Source of the DNA: Rhabdornis inornatus
Taxonomy: Eukaryota; Chordata; Aves; Passeriformes; Rhabdornithidae
Assembly (NCBI GenBank): GCA_013397075.1
Contig: VWZS01000187.1
Location: forward strand, 3,061,083 to 3,125,082
Direction: 5' to 3'
Length of the DNA: 64,000 nucleotides
Positions 32,400 to 44,164 of the stretch are shown one piece after another. The notes beneath the pieces are model-generated. The model made no database searches and was not told the DNA's origin. It saw nothing but the letters and a program-made list of their open reading frames with translations. Made by a program: the position numbers and the translations under genes. How positions within the stretch are numbered: position 1 is the first letter of the stretch; every line of letters starts with the position of its first letter.

Positions 32400-35300
32400 C
32401 TGGAGAGAAAAGATGTTAACACCAAGTGTATGGACAGCCACACTGCTAGAGAAAGGGAGGGGGCAAGTAAAAGCAGAGCTGCACTATGCAAGGTGGGTGG
32501 GTGGGCTGCTTTACCATTGTCTGTGTTGGGAATCTTGGCCAAAACTGGGAAGGATGGGAGGGAACAAGAGCCATGGTAGTCAGGAAAGGTAAGAACTGAC
32601 ATTCCCTGCAGCGCCTTAGTTGAGCTAATCCTCCCTCTCTGACTGACAGGTTCTATGAACAGACCTGCCTTTGGTCTGCCCTGTTGTTTTTTGGACTTGC
32701 AGCCTGGTTTTATTTTAAACCTTGGGACAAGCAAACTGCTGGTGAGCTGGGCCTGCTTACCTCTTTGGGTGGAGCTGGCCGATGTGTTTTCTGATCGTCT
32801 GCACTATCCACCATCATGTATCTGAAACACAAGAAGCATTTAGTGAACACTAATATACATTGCCTGGGGCTACTCACAGCCTATGTCCCTTCTCCCCTGG
32901 CTGGTTTGTGGCTGTGCAGTATGTCCTACTTGCCTAGATTGCAGCTAGGAGAACTTGATGAAATGGGCAAGAAGTCATCCTTCTGGTGAAAATCTAGCAG
33001 GATTCTCCTGGAGTAGCACCCTTAGCTGTATGTGAAGGATATTGAAAACTCAGGTGGTTGAGAATGCTGATAGCCACTGCAGAGCTGAGAGGTACTGAGG
33101 TCTGGTGTGCTCTGCCATCAAGGCAGCTTTGTTCCTTCTCAGGCCAAGTGATGGCAGGCAAATGAGACATAGGTGAGACTACAGGACCAATCTGCTTTTG
33201 CCCTGAATGATGGTGCAAAGAGGCTTTCACACTCCTCCTACTACTTGACTGTGAAACAGGTCTGTGCTGGAAGTAACTTGATAAAAGCATCACCTCATTT
33301 CCTATGTAACTGAAACATCAGGGTCCAAGCATTTGCTTGCTGTACTGCTGAGTTGCTACTCTTGAGATTTTGGTGCTGGTTTAGCACAGGTGACCATGAC
33401 TTCTCCCTCAGCAGTTAGTATAGTTGCTCTTGTGTATCTTCAGCTATGGTGATCTGCTTTCTGTATCTGTGCTTGAGTGATGTTTAAAGTACAGGATGTT
33501 GCCAAAATGTCATTAAAGTGAAGTTCTCAGAAACATAACAAGAAGCTGGTGCTTTTTTGTTCCCTTGCCTGTCACTCTGAAATGAGCCTGCACAGGACAT
33601 GGGCAAGGACAGGGATTACTGCTTCTGCCTGGATGCTGTTCTGCCTTGCTTTATCTTTCCTAGCCCATCAACTGTTTATCCTGTCCCTGGGGAGAATGTA
33701 AAGTGAAAAAGATGTGGATGGCTAGATGTGTGGAAGCTGCATGCCTGCATGATACTCAGGAGAGATGAGATCTTAAAGCAGACTGATGAAACCAGTGTGG
33801 GTTCTCCCACTGAGAATTAAATGCTTTTAGAAATGAATACAGGTAAACTAATCTAAAGCTACTTTCATTCCCAAGAAGTCCATAGGAGGACTTCAGAGAG
33901 GTTTCTTTAAATGCACTGAATTCACAGCTTCAGCAATTGAGATTTAATCTTCCCAGTGCTGTTGTACATGCAGTCTCTTGACAGTATCTTTAACCTTGTT
34001 TGGACTGTCTCCAAGAATGAAAGTATGAATGAGTTACTGTAGTTCTACAGGTCACCATGTGTTTGTTACTTGAGCTGTTGCATGACGTTTGTGCCTTGAA
34101 CCTTTAACCAGGACATCAGTTAACAGCACTGTGACTTACACTGTATCTATAGGAGCCTGAAACGTTGCACGCAGCCAGTGCTGTGACCCAGCCGGTACAG
34201 GTAATGTGTTTCTGTGTCAGAGCTCTAAAGGAAACCAAACCTGTTCTGTTGTTTAGATCTTCTGGGTTGTTTGTTTGTTTGTTGGGGTTTATTGTGTGTG
34301 TGCATTTGGTTGGTTGGTGTTTTTTGTTCAGTTTTTTTTTCCTTCTTCCCATCTGATGATTGTATTTGTGCTTAGATGTGTTCAGCTAATATCCACCCAT
34401 AGTTCTTTACAGACCACGCTGTTCCCCAAACTGCTACCTCTTCATTTATTTGGAGTAAAACGAGGGCTTTTTTGCTGCTGGGTACTTACTTCTGTAGAAT
34501 GACCTGTTTTAGTTCCTCGTGGTTGGGTGCTCTGCGGGGCCGTGCCAGTTCCTGGGAGGAGACAAGTTGGTCTGTGAATAGCACAACGGGACATATAGCT
34601 TATCCACTAGCTCAGTGAACCTAGCTGCTGGTGGAACACTCCAGCCCCTGGGGGAAAGGGGTGCCAGCCATAGCTCCACTGGGGCCCTGGCTTGGTTGTG
34701 GGCACAGCCTATACTCGGAGAGCAGGGGAGGGAGAAGGGCCGTGGCTCTGCATGATCCTCCTGGCTTACTGTGCATAAAGTTTCTGCAGTCAAAATTTCT
34801 GCTTGTAGCAGACAGCTGTGGCACCTGCACAACCCCAAGCTCTGCCCTGCTCCTTGGCCCACTGCCACCCTGGTCAGAGTACAGTACCTTCACACTCGCA
34901 CCTGATGGGCCAATTTCCACCTTCTCCTCCACAATTAATTGCACTGCCTCTTCCAAGTTCCCCAAGGCCATGGCGAGAGCCTTCTCTGCCTGGCTCACAG
35001 TACAGGCCGGGAACATCTCCAGTAGCAGCTCCACCTCATCCTGCAAGTCAGCACCTTCCTAGGTGGAGCAAGAGACAGAGGTAAGTTGGGGATGCAGTGA
35101 GGAGAGGGCTACTGAAAAGGGTCTGTGTCTTTTCATGTTCAGAAAATCCAGCCTGCCCTTTGTTGAAAGCTCTCTCTCCTTACCGTTGTTACTAAATCTG
35201 ATTCCTGAAGCTAATGGGACTGTATCTTTGGAAAGAACAACTCCTCTCGTTCTCCTTTAATCTCCTCCCTCTGTATTTCAATTTGCTTTAAAGCAGGGCT

Positions 35301-38300
35301 CCTGTAACCTGACTCATCTGTGTGGCCATGCTTAGGAGTGAACTTTCTGGACCCTATGGTGTGAATGCCTGACTCCTGCCCACCTTGTGAAGTTATGTGT
35401 ACTTTGATTAGAAAGGAAAGGGCCTGCTAAACCCTGACCTGATGCTACATCAGAAGGAATCACCATAGCAGCATTTGCTAGAATGCTGTGGACACAGAAT
35501 GATTGTACTGCAGAGCAGGAATAAGATCAGTACTGGAGAAACAGCAAGCAGGGCGTGGGGGAGGAAGGTGGGGTTGATGTGGAAGGTGCTGCAGTATCTG
35601 TAGCTGCTGTGGGATCTCTGAAGGCACTGGCACAGGCTCTCTCAGCCATTGCTCTGGCTTACCCTTTCCAGCCACTGAAAAGGATGAGCCAGAGCATTGG
35701 CTCACAGTCTGTCAGCACATAATTTTCTGACAGTCTTGCTCAGGCCTTACAATGGAGAAGATCATGGACACAAGTGATGCTGTATCACAGCCTATGCTGT
35801 GGTTCCTTCCAGAGCTGGAAAATTCCCTCAGGTGGTGCTGGCAGGTAGCCTAGTGCTGTGTGACTGTCCCCAGTGTTCCTGCTCCTCTGCAGGTACTCAT
35901 ACCTGGGCCCCGGCTCCGTCTGTTAGAGTGCACAGTCTTTCCCCGCTGCAGGCTCCAGCTCCAGGCTCCTGGCCCTTGGTGAGGTCTTCAGAGGGCGCTT
36001 CACTCCTGCTTTCCACAGCCTTTTGGCCAAGTTTTTCTTAAAGACACAGTGATATCTCCTGAGGAACAGTCCCACTAAGGCTAGAGCTCTGTGCTTTCTG
36101 TTGGCATTAGATTGCTAGTGCACTGTGTGCCAAAGCAAATCTCTTCTTAAGTGACAAGACTTGGAAGCACTATTGTTTCTCCTGCCCTCAGCGGGGATTG
36201 CTGCAGCTCTGCTTCCACTGATCTGCAGGAAGCCAGTGCTAGCACATGCTGGAGTGCCTGAGTTCTGCATTTCCAGGCTGTACAGGGCATGGGCTGCTTG
36301 CAAATTCAATTCTACTTTTCAATTCTCAGTCCACTAGTGCTTCAGTTGTGAATACTTCCATTTCTAAGAATTCCCTGGTATTTGCTCTATCTTTGAGCTA
36401 AGGTGTAGTTTTGATTTTAAACTTGGGAATACACTATGGTAGTTCCCCAAGCTGCATGCAAGCCAGCACATCCTGTGATCAGGTTATTCTGATGCACCTC
36501 TTTTTTTTATAGGCTCTTTTTCTCACTGTAGGAAGAATAATTTCACTTTTGTTCTGTCCTAAGACTGAGATGGTGCTTTCCTTCCATACTCTGGCTCATA
36601 CATCAGGATCCTCAAAGGGTAGGATGCAGGGGAGCAGAGCAGAGCAGTAGATTTTGTCAAGTTCAAGAAAGCAGCAAGTAAGATAAAAGACAGGACTGTC
36701 TATTCTACATTGTGTAGCCTTCTGGCAAGACAGCAGTGATGTTGCTAGACCAGCAAAACTCAGACTGGTTATGTCCTGGAGGGTTTGATATCCAGGCACT
36801 GCAACCCGTCTGTTCTTTAGTGGAAAGTACCCATGGAGTTAATTGATACAGCAATCCAGCTGGTCTGTGAATGCTGAGGTTAGAAAGGGCCATTGTCACA
36901 GTGTAGTCTTCTGCAGTCCTGCACAGTGCAGGTCAGAGCACATCACTGATTTTGCATCTGTGCCAGGGTTCATGGATGAATGGGAAGGGAGCTTTGAGGA
37001 TGCTCAAAGTTAAATGTGATACATGTATGCAGCTGGGTACTCTCTTTGATGATGCACCTGATAAAGGCTGCCCAGTGCCGGTGACACTTAGGCAGATGGC
37101 TATCACAGGCAGGCAGAAATCCACACTTTCAGAATTAGCCTACAGCAGAATTTCAACAAGCAGCCCTGAACTGGCTGTTTCTTTCTTATTACTCTGGCTT
37201 TGATCTCAATAGAGGTATTTGAAGAATTGATCAAGTGTTTTTCACTCCAGTATGTCTTGGACAGTATTCCTTATGACTCCAACCTCCCATCTATTGATGG
37301 GAAAAGCCTGACTGAATGTTGAAAAAAAACCAACCCAAACCTGTCAATCAATTCAAGCTACCTTATGAGTTCCTAACTGTGGCAAACAAGTTCATATTTT
37401 ATTCTGTGACATTGTTCAACTCCAAATATTAAGGCTAAAAACATACAGATCTTCTTGTGCTGAAATTGTTTTGTGTAACTCACCTTTGTTGCGAGCTTCA
37501 CCAAGCCTTTCTGAGAGGGAGAACATCATTTCACAAACATCCCCACTGCAAGAGACAGAAGCTGTATAATTAGCATGAGGAATAAAAGCACTAGCCTATC
37601 CTACTTGGTTACCATTTAATAGAAAGACAAGGCTTGATGGAAAGCCCGGTAAAATCAACTGGTATTTCAGATGGCCAAGGACCTATTCCAAATTATATTA
37701 AGATTAGCATCTGTGTATTCAGGCAAAGAGTGACTCATTATGATGGTTCAGGCTTAGTACTAATAAATTTTTAACTGGATATAACAAAAGAATTTGTAGT
37801 ACTGAGGGGCTTGGGGCCAGGCCCCTGGTGCATGGCATGCACGTACAAACCAATAACAATCGCATACCTGCGGATTTCTGCAAAACCAGGCATATATGCC
37901 TCCATCATTTCCACAAAGGTGTCCATGTCAAAAGCCTCTTCAGAAGACTCTGGTGAGCCCAGCTCTTCCAGGACACCCGTGATATAAGAGAAGAAAACAT
38001 CATCCATCCCACTGGAGATAAAGAGAACACAGGCAGCAGGGTAAACACGCCCATTACTTCCTTTCTCTCCATCCCCATTTTGCCTAACCTTGTGTCTTTC
38101 TAATACAGCAACAGAAGGACCTATGTGACTGTATGTTATGAGGAGATACCACCTGAAAGGCCAAGTAGCAGGTGGTTAGTGGTTGAGAGGGAAGCATTAA
38201 CAGATAAATAGTGCATGTGGTCCTGCTTCCTGTGCAGCACTGAATGAAAGCCGCAGCGTGTGTTCCAGAGACTGTGCTCCTGTGGGTGCTTCAGCTGAGC

Positions 38301-38907
38301 TAACCAAAATATTCCAAATGCTCAAGACCTTGGCTGTTCTATACTGACTGGTGTTTCAGGTGAGGTCATCATATTCTGTTAAGTTACATTTTCTATGGGA
38401 TACAGTGTTCTCTGCTCGCTGTTCTCCACGCTTGTGTCACTGCTGCCACCAACTGCAAAACTAGCTGCTGTGTTCCAGCCTCAAGGTGGCTGTATCTCTG
38501 CATACAGGGAGAGGCCTGACATAGATTATCCTGCTCAGAAAGCTGTTTCAGAGCACCGTGGAATGAAGGAAATCCCATATCCTAATGGGTATTACTGGAC
38601 AGGAAATTAATCATCTTGGTCATCAAAGAAATGCCATTGCTAGATTGCAATGTTAAACTATAGTTGTTCTAGCATTCCCATCAGAACCTGTGCAAATTAC
38701 CTACATCCTGGATCTGACTTAAAGGAGAGCAACACCAAGTACAGGAAAACTACAGAATTCAGTATAATGCACAGAGTGACAATGCAGAGTTCAAGCTGGA
38801 ACAATGATACTGGAACTACCTATCTCAACATACCTGAGATCTGCTGCAGGGATGTGGGACTGGATGAAGCGTGTCAGGGTGTCTTGAATGATTCTTTCAA
38901 GCTCCAT
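32253..38907 (-). CDS. CUEDC2: CUEDC2, CUE-domain ubiquitin-binding adaptor
   Basis: In mammals CUEDC2 promotes ubiquitin-dependent loss of steroid receptors, restrains IKK/NF-kB with a PP1 subunit and acts on APC/C-Cdc20 (family knowledge). Eight coding exons join in phase with GT/AG ends: 38907-38834, 38011-37868, 37545-37484, 36036-35903, 35058-34888, 34551-34490, 32821-32761 and 32399-32253. The product is 284 residues (human 287). The start MELERI equals the human one. Landmarks are DDVFFSYITGVLEELG, FVEMMEAYMPGFAEI, a variable linker, the CUE domain at about residues 143-184 (LLLEMFPACTVSQAEKAL, GNLEEAVQLIVEE), QKYMMVDSADDQK and the C-terminus KKLIRYIDNQVVSTKGER to ARKYKFH. A run of T then AAG just upstream of the first coding exon is a good acceptor, so the 5' UTR starts on another exon. 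Confidence 0.95.
32400..34489 (-). other. CUEDC2 introns near the 3' end
   Basis: Two introns, 32400-32760 and 32822-34489, separated by the 61-base exon. The second contains a T/G-rich low-complexity stretch at about 34264-34342 (runs of gtttgttt, gttggttggt and poly-T). No other feature was seen. Confidence 0.8.
32761..32821 (-). CDS. CUEDC2: CUEDC2 seventh coding exon (residues 216-236)
   Basis: 61 bases with acceptor GTTTCAG and donor AAAGAG/GTAAG. It encodes YMMVDSADDQKTHRPAPPKE, almost as in human. Confidence 0.95.
34490..34551 (-). CDS. CUEDC2: CUEDC2 sixth coding exon (residues 196-216)
   Basis: 62 bases with acceptor CTCCCAG and donor CAGAA/GTAAGT. It encodes ELARPRRAPNHEELKQVILQ, equivalent to the human PRRLRGPQKDELKSFILQ segment. 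Confidence 0.93.
34888..35058 (-). CDS. CUEDC2: CUEDC2 fifth coding exon (residues 139-195), CUE domain
   Basis: 171 bases, phase 0 at both ends, with acceptor CACCTAG and donor GTGAAG/GTACTG. It holds the whole CUE domain with the MFP motif (LLLEMFPACTV) and the second-helix dileucine-equivalent region (LEEAVQLIVEE). These are the ubiquitin-contact segments of CUE domains. Confidence 0.94.
35903..36036 (-). CDS. CUEDC2: CUEDC2 fourth coding exon (residues 94-138), variable linker
   Basis: 134 bases with acceptor CTTTAAG and donor CCCAG/GTATG. It encodes a low-similarity linker rich in E, S, G and A (EKLGQKAVESRSEAPSEDLT and onward). It is assigned because phase fits both sides and the first residues give NKEKL where human has NKENL. 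The weak similarity is normal for this region. Confidence 0.8.
37484..37545 (-). CDS. CUEDC2: CUEDC2 third coding exon (residues 73-94)
   Basis: 62 bases with acceptor CTTGCAG and donor AAAG/GTGAG. It encodes SGDVCEMMFSLSERLGEARN, matching human GTIGDMMQKLSGQLSDARN in position. Confidence 0.92.
37868..38011 (-). CDS. CUEDC2: CUEDC2 second coding exon (residues 25-73)
   Basis: 144 bases with acceptor ATCTCCAG and donor CGCAG/GTATG. It encodes GMDDVFFSYITGVLEELG and FDMDTFVEMMEAYMPGFAEI, the conserved N-terminal module. Confidence 0.94.
38012..38833 (-). other. CUEDC2 intron after the first coding exon
   Basis: 822 bases with GT/AG ends. Nothing else was recognised. Confidence 0.8.
38834..38907 (-). 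CDS. CUEDC2: CUEDC2 first coding exon (residues 1-25)
   Basis: Encodes MELERIIQDTLTRFIQSHIP and AADL, ending at donor CTCAG/GTATG two bases into a codon. Upstream on the minus strand, T12 then AAG at about 38922 is a probable acceptor, leaving about 15 bases of 5' UTR on this exon. Confidence 0.93.
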
Positions 38908-38923
38908 GTCTCTCTAAACCTTT

Positions 38924-41900
38924 TTCTTAAAAAAAAAAAAGAAGGAAAAAGAAAACTCCATGTAATTTTAATAAAATCAAAATAACAAGATCAAAATGCA
39001 GGTATAGTAAAGTGTGTTCTTCCCATGAGAACAAGTCAGAAACTCCTCCAGCATCTTGTCATCTCCAGGTAACAGTGGGCAAAGATATCCATAAAAAGCT
39101 GCACTATGAGGATGCACTGGAAAAAGGAGCCAAATATCTTGGGCCCCTCCTGACTGTGTTGATGCTGTTGGTATGCAGCTGTACCGTATATTTAAGGAGT
39201 CCCCTCTAGGAAGCAAAGCTGGAAATGCAGATGTGTCCAGCTGCAGGACCCAGGGACACCTTCTGAGCTGGAAGATTGTGCTGTCCAGTGAGGAAGAAAC
39301 AGGGAGTGGGCTTGTACACTCACTGCAGAAAGGGGTGGACCTTCCAGCTAAGAGCATATGCAGTGATGCTTGAACTCGACTCAGGAATGAGGGGGAGGAA
39401 GGGTAATGTCTCCTAAAGAAAGGACATCCTAGAGCATATTTTACAGGGAAATACCAAGCAGGGCACAGACAAGTAGTCTGCCAGCCAAAATACCAAAGGT
39501 CTCCAGGTCAGGCATGAACTGCCCGTGGAATCCTGCCCAAACAGGAGCCTGTTGTTGTGCTTGGTAAATGAGCCATTCTACAGTTGATGCAGCTGCAACA
39601 AGGGGCACTTGATAACCCAAAACTCAGGGGAGTTCTAAGAATCACAGAGCTCCTACAGAAGGAGTGGCAGAAGGGGGCTGCCCACAGCCCTGCTTTGGTT
39701 ATTAGTATTGAGCCTGGACTGAACAGGGTGAAAAAAAAGCTGTTTCTTAACCATTCTTTCCCTTTGGGGTCTACAGAGCTGCTGGGTGGACAAATTCCTG
39801 GTATAAGCACCAAGTTCTTCCCAGGAAGGAAACCAACCTTGCATTCAGAGAAACTGATATGGTCATTGGCCAGAGAGGTTCCAAGGGTCCCATCAGGGCA
39901 GCTCTCTCATTTAAACCATACTAGGACCTGACCAGGCCTCTCTGACACGGAACTCATGGAACAATCATATAGCTGCTAACAGATGATTCTGGTGTCCCAT
40001 GGGAATCAGAAAGGTTTGCATTTCCCTAGATGAATCTTCCAGAGCTAGCAGGATATAAACAAAACCACCCTAGGACACTCAGCTTTGTTTAAAATTACAT
40101 AACTCCGGACATTAAAACACGTTATGCATTATACCTTCAAATGCTACACTTCTTCTAATGATGACCTGCAAGCATTAAGGGGGAGACTCACTAGAAGAGT
40201 TTATCCTGTGTGCTCAGTTTTGTGTGGGAGTGATTTAAAATGCACAAAATTATCTACTACCCAAAGGCAGTCACTCTCCTGAGAGCTCAGTTTTTCTGAA
40301 AAGATGTTACCATACTTCTAAACTTCCAGTCATAATTGCAATGCAGGTTTTAAGATCACTTCAGTAGTTGTCACTGATGTTCAAATGTATCTGTGAAAGT
40401 CCTTCTGCATTTCTTGTTGTTGCAATGCGGGTTCTTTGTTACATGCTGAAAATAATCTATTTTTAAAAGCATATGATGAAATGATACTCCTATTGCTCTG
40501 CTCACAGCTACAGCCTTACAGTTTTGCACTGTCAGAACATGAGACCTTCAGCTCCTGGAAATCCCTGTCACTTTTCTGACACACTCCAGTCTTTAAACAC
40601 TGTGTTTTTTTATCAAAGGGTGAGCAGTGAAGCACTGTATGTCATCTCATTAAGACAGGCTTAGTTTGAAATACCAGGAGTGCTCACTTGAACCATGTAA
40701 CATCGCACAGCATACATATTTCCTCACCTCAGGCAGAGAAAAGTGGTATCAGTTCTCAAATTGTGAATGTGAAAATTATTCATTTTCTGTATTAGATACT
40801 TTGGCCAGCATCTCAACAGGGTTTCCCACCCTACTGTCAGTGTTGAGAACCTAGCAATCTCAACAATCTCCATCCCCTTGTATTCTCCTTCCCAACATGT
40901 TAATGTCAAATTTATTTTGTTTGGTGGGGTTTTTTTGGTAAAAATATTATCCCTCTAAAAGTACCATTGTTCTTGTGGTGTATGAAATAGCTACTTATGT
41001 TATATTGAAGAAAAGTTGGTATGAATCTGTCTTCCTCAAAAAAAAAAAGGGTGAGATCTGAACTGTTTGCATATAGCTGGATTGTTTTGGAAGGCTCTTT
41101 CAACTCCAACTTCAGTAATCATTCTCAGATGGTCAATGTGATGGAATAGGAATGACTGTGAGCCTTGGACTTTTTACTAACAAGATAGACGAGCAATTTA
41201 GAAGAATGTTTCTGAACTAAGGAACTGCCATTTGGATGTATATCAACTTTTATGGGATGATAAATTTGCCTACCAATGACTAGAGGTTTCTGCAAGCGGA
41301 AGGAGGTGGGTGTTGTATCCTTGGATATTTCTCAGAACAGGTTAGAGCAAGTTTAGGTAAATCTGATCTGAGGACGTTAATTTAGCTCAAGTGTCAGTGA
41401 TTATTTTTATGTGAGTGAGTAATGGGACAGGGGTGGTTCACTGAGCTCTCTGAAATTTTTTTCTGAAAAAGCACAGAGCATATCTTATGCTGCATGGTGT
41501 GTCTGTGCTTGGGGAAGTGCATTGCTCTGGGACATAAGGCCCTCTCAGAGCAGCCTGTGACATACAGGCTCAGAGAAAACTTCTCAAAAGACATGTGCAA
41601 GACAGAGAACGATCTGGGGCTATACTCCACTGAACTACTTAACTCAAACTTTGCTGGCTTAAAACTTTCCAGGCTAAATGACACTTTACAGACAATTTCA
41701 GTGCTTCTATTTTTTGTTTTTCTTGCTAAAGAAGTCCCTGAAAGGGCTTTCACAGTGTGGCTGCTATGGGAAAGCAGGTTGAGGTCACTGTGTGTGTTAA
41801 CAGAAGTAACTGCTTAATGCTCTAAAATTAATGTAAGACTTTTGTTTATAGCTTAGTCCCAGTAAACTACAGTGATAAAAGATAGTAATGCCAGTGGCCA

Positions 41901-42675
41901 GACTCTGCCCTCCCCTCTAGATCTACACTGGAAAGCTGCACTTGGAGACTTTGCTGACACAGGGCCCTTACCAGAGCAGACGTGTCACCTGTACGAGGTC
42001 TTCGGCTCACGGCCAGTGTTTATGAAATCACTTCAGTGCCTGCAGAGGAGTCGCCAGTCCATCCTATGACTGCCAGGCCCGAGCCATGAATAAGGGAACC
42101 TTTATGGGAAAGGAAAGCTGAATTAGCTGAAGCAGGAGCACAAGAGAATCACTCAGTATACTGGTGTCTTTATGCTTTATGTCACTTGTGACCATTTTCC
42201 CTAACACAGATGGTACAGCTTTATTTTTTGGAATAAAATGTACTTTGTGAAAGGATAACGTGGTTGTGAGAACTGTATACCTGCCAACCTTCACATTCAC
42301 TGCGATGTCGTGATATTTTCCAACACTGACAGTTCATGCAGCAAGGCCAGCAGCGGTCCCTGCACATCACCAGTGTATTCCAAAAGCACTGGTGGCCTCA
42401 TCGCCGTGGCCAAGCAGAAGTTGTCTCTGGAGGCTTTAAGGAGCCAGACCGGAGAGCAAGCACCGGTGTTCCTGCCGTGCAGGTCGCCACGGCCGGAGCC
42501 TCAGCGGGAGCGGCAGCACGGGCTGGGCGGCTTTCACTGTGCTCGGGCCGCTCCCCGCCACCGCGGGCCACGACTCCCTCGGCTCCCTTGACAGCGAGGC
42601 CGTGCACGATCCGGGTCCCCAGCCGTGCGGCCCGCACCGTGCGTCGGTCCCCGCACCGCAGAGGCTGCGCCTTAC
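38924..42675 (-). other. Predicted CUEDC2 5' UTR intron
   Basis: Lies between the T-tract acceptor next to the first coding exon and a strong donor at 42675 in the CpG island. It holds short A and T runs (38929-38940, 41039-41049). No exon was recognised on either strand. Confidence 0.5.
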
Positions 42676-43150
42676 CCTGCCCGCCCCCCGCGCTGCGGAC
42701 CCCGGAGGAGAGCCCCACTCCCGGGTTCCTCGGGCTCCCCGGCGCTGTGTCCCGTGTCCCGNGCCCGCGCGGCGTGCTTGAACGCGTCACGTGGGCGCGC
42801 CCGCCGCCGAGGCGCGCGCGGCCCGGCAGGCCAGGGCGGCTGCGCGCTGCCGATCCCCGCGCTGCCATCTTTGCTGTGGGCAGCGGCCGGGCAGGCGCGG
42901 GGTGGGCCGGGAGCGCTTTGTGAGCGCGGCGGGCGTGAGGGCGCTTGGCGGAGTCACCCGGGGAAGGGCTCCCGGGAACTGTCCCCACTGCCAAGTGCGA
43001 GGGACGCGTTCCCTGCTGAAAGGAGGGCGCTTTCAGGTGTTTGGGCCGGGCTGCCCAGCTCTTCGGTCAGCCAAAGCTCTGCCGCGGGATGCTCCCGAGC
43101 TTCCGCCCGCTTGCAGTGTCCTGGCTGAAGAGCACCCGCTACTCGACGAG
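42430..43150 (-). promoter_or_regulatory. CpG island, probable CUEDC2 promoter with non-coding exon 1
   Basis: Dense CpG block 3.5 kb upstream of the CUEDC2 start codon. On the minus strand a YY1-type motif (CAAAGATGGCAGC, plus-strand 42861-42873) lies in the sense usual just downstream of a start site. An E-box CACGTG is at 42788-42793. A strong donor (CAGG/GTAAGG) ends a predicted exon at 42676. This fits CUEDC2, whose first coding exon needs an upstream exon. Plus-strand transcription is possible too, but no plus-strand gene was recognised. Base 42762 is an N in the assembly. Confidence 0.6.
42676..42880 (-). other. CUEDC2: Predicted non-coding CUEDC2 exon 1
   Basis: Inferred exon between a start site near the YY1 motif and the donor GTAAGG at 42675-42670. 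The 5' limit is approximate. Confidence 0.4.
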
Positions 43151-43214
43151 CTGCTGTACAGTCATTCCTTCTGCCGCTTCGAAGGATTGCTGTTGTCTAG
43201 GGCAGGTCATGCCG

Positions 43215-43291
43215 TTCAAGAATCACAGAATTGGGTTGGAAAAGACCTCTGAGATCACGGAGTCCAACAGCTGATCGCACACCAACCTGAG
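43215..43291 (-). mobile_element. CR1 LINE 3' end fragment
   Basis: Reads 'aagaatcacagaattgggtt', then 'ggaaaagacctctgagatca' and 'cggagtccaac', the reverse complement of an avian CR1 3' end. Its end runs straight into a GC-rich minisatellite. Confidence 0.85.
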
Positions 43292-43295
43292 AAGG

Positions 43296-43475
43296 CAGCG
43301 GTGCGGGATGGGGACAGGAGCGGAGCGGGATGGGGAGAGGAACGGAGCGGTATGGGGAGAGGAACGGAGCAGGATGGGGAGAGGAACGGAGCGGGATGGG
43401 GAGAGGAACGGAGCAGGATGGGGACAGGAGCGGGGCGGGATGGGGACAGGAGCGGGATAGGGACAGGAGCGCAGC
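43296..43475. repeat. GC-rich minisatellite, 22-bp unit, about eight copies
   Basis: The unit is gggatggggacaggagcgga with gc completing 22 bases, alternating with a variant that has gagaggaacgg in the middle. Purine-rich with G runs on the plus strand. It lies 150-350 bases outside the CUEDC2 CpG island. The last copies are shortened. Confidence 0.92.
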
Positions 43476-43709
43476 CCTTTCCCTGCTCCGTGGCTGGACT
43501 CTCCCGTCCCCGGTCAGGTGAGCTGCTCGCTGTTTTGCCTGGTCTGACAACGCAGTGCTTCCTGGAGCACCTTTGGAGAACTAACTCTCTTATGCCAGCT
43601 GTTTCTTCAGAAAATCCTAACGCAGCAAGGCATAGTTGTTCTCCGACCCATGCTCCTCAGTCATCTGTTACTAAATACCAAGCGAATGAGTCTGATTCTG
43701 CCTTTGGCA

Positions 43710-43746
43710 GAAAAAAAACAAAAAACAAACAAACAAACAAAAAACC
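43710..43746. repeat. A-rich (AAAC)n simple repeat
   Basis: Poly-A followed by four tandem caaa units and a further A run. Confidence 0.9.
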
Positions 43747-44164
43747 CAGAGTAATGCAGCTGGGTAGGGAACATCACACTCACTGCAGTGTTACTAAGAG
43801 CAGAGTCTGTTTCCATTGTTTATTTCTCTTGAAATGTCCATACCATTGGCACTGTATGACTATACATCGTTGTAGGAGTATCCACTGCCTTTCATTTCTT
43901 CTGCTTTTGACTGTTTTTAGCTGCACTTATCCATACATTAACCGGAGGTAATCAACTATGCTGCATTATCTTTCCTTTGATCTGTGTTTTTGCCTTGGTT
44001 TGGTAAACAGTTTGAAATCCTCTACAAAGCCTGCTATTTTTAGGTATCAAATTGTGTGACCCATTGTGTAAAAAACATGCTGAGAATGCAGCTGCTTCTG
44101 GGACAGCCTTCATCACAGTGAAGTGGAAGGGGAATTTTTTAAGAAAATGAAGTAGCACATGTAA
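43747..44164. other. Unannotated gap between AAAC repeat and solo LTR
   Basis: No gene, RNA or repeat was recognised. Confidence 0.5.

Larger units (their letters stand above)
34552..37867 (-). other. CUEDC2 internal introns
   Basis: Introns at 34552-34887, 35059-35902, 36037-37483 and 37546-37867, all with GT/AG ends on the minus strand. Nothing structured was recognised in them. Confidence 0.8.

Noticed and set aside
40738..40760. Minus-strand TGAGAACTGA resembling the miR-146 start
   Set aside because: Only the first ten bases match, the rest of the mature sequence differs, and no matching hairpin arm was seen nearby.
42336..42923. Plus- and minus-strand frames of about 195 codons in the CUEDC2 CpG island
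   Set aside because: Stop-poor CpG-island translations with low-complexity arginine/proline composition, crossing an ambiguous base.
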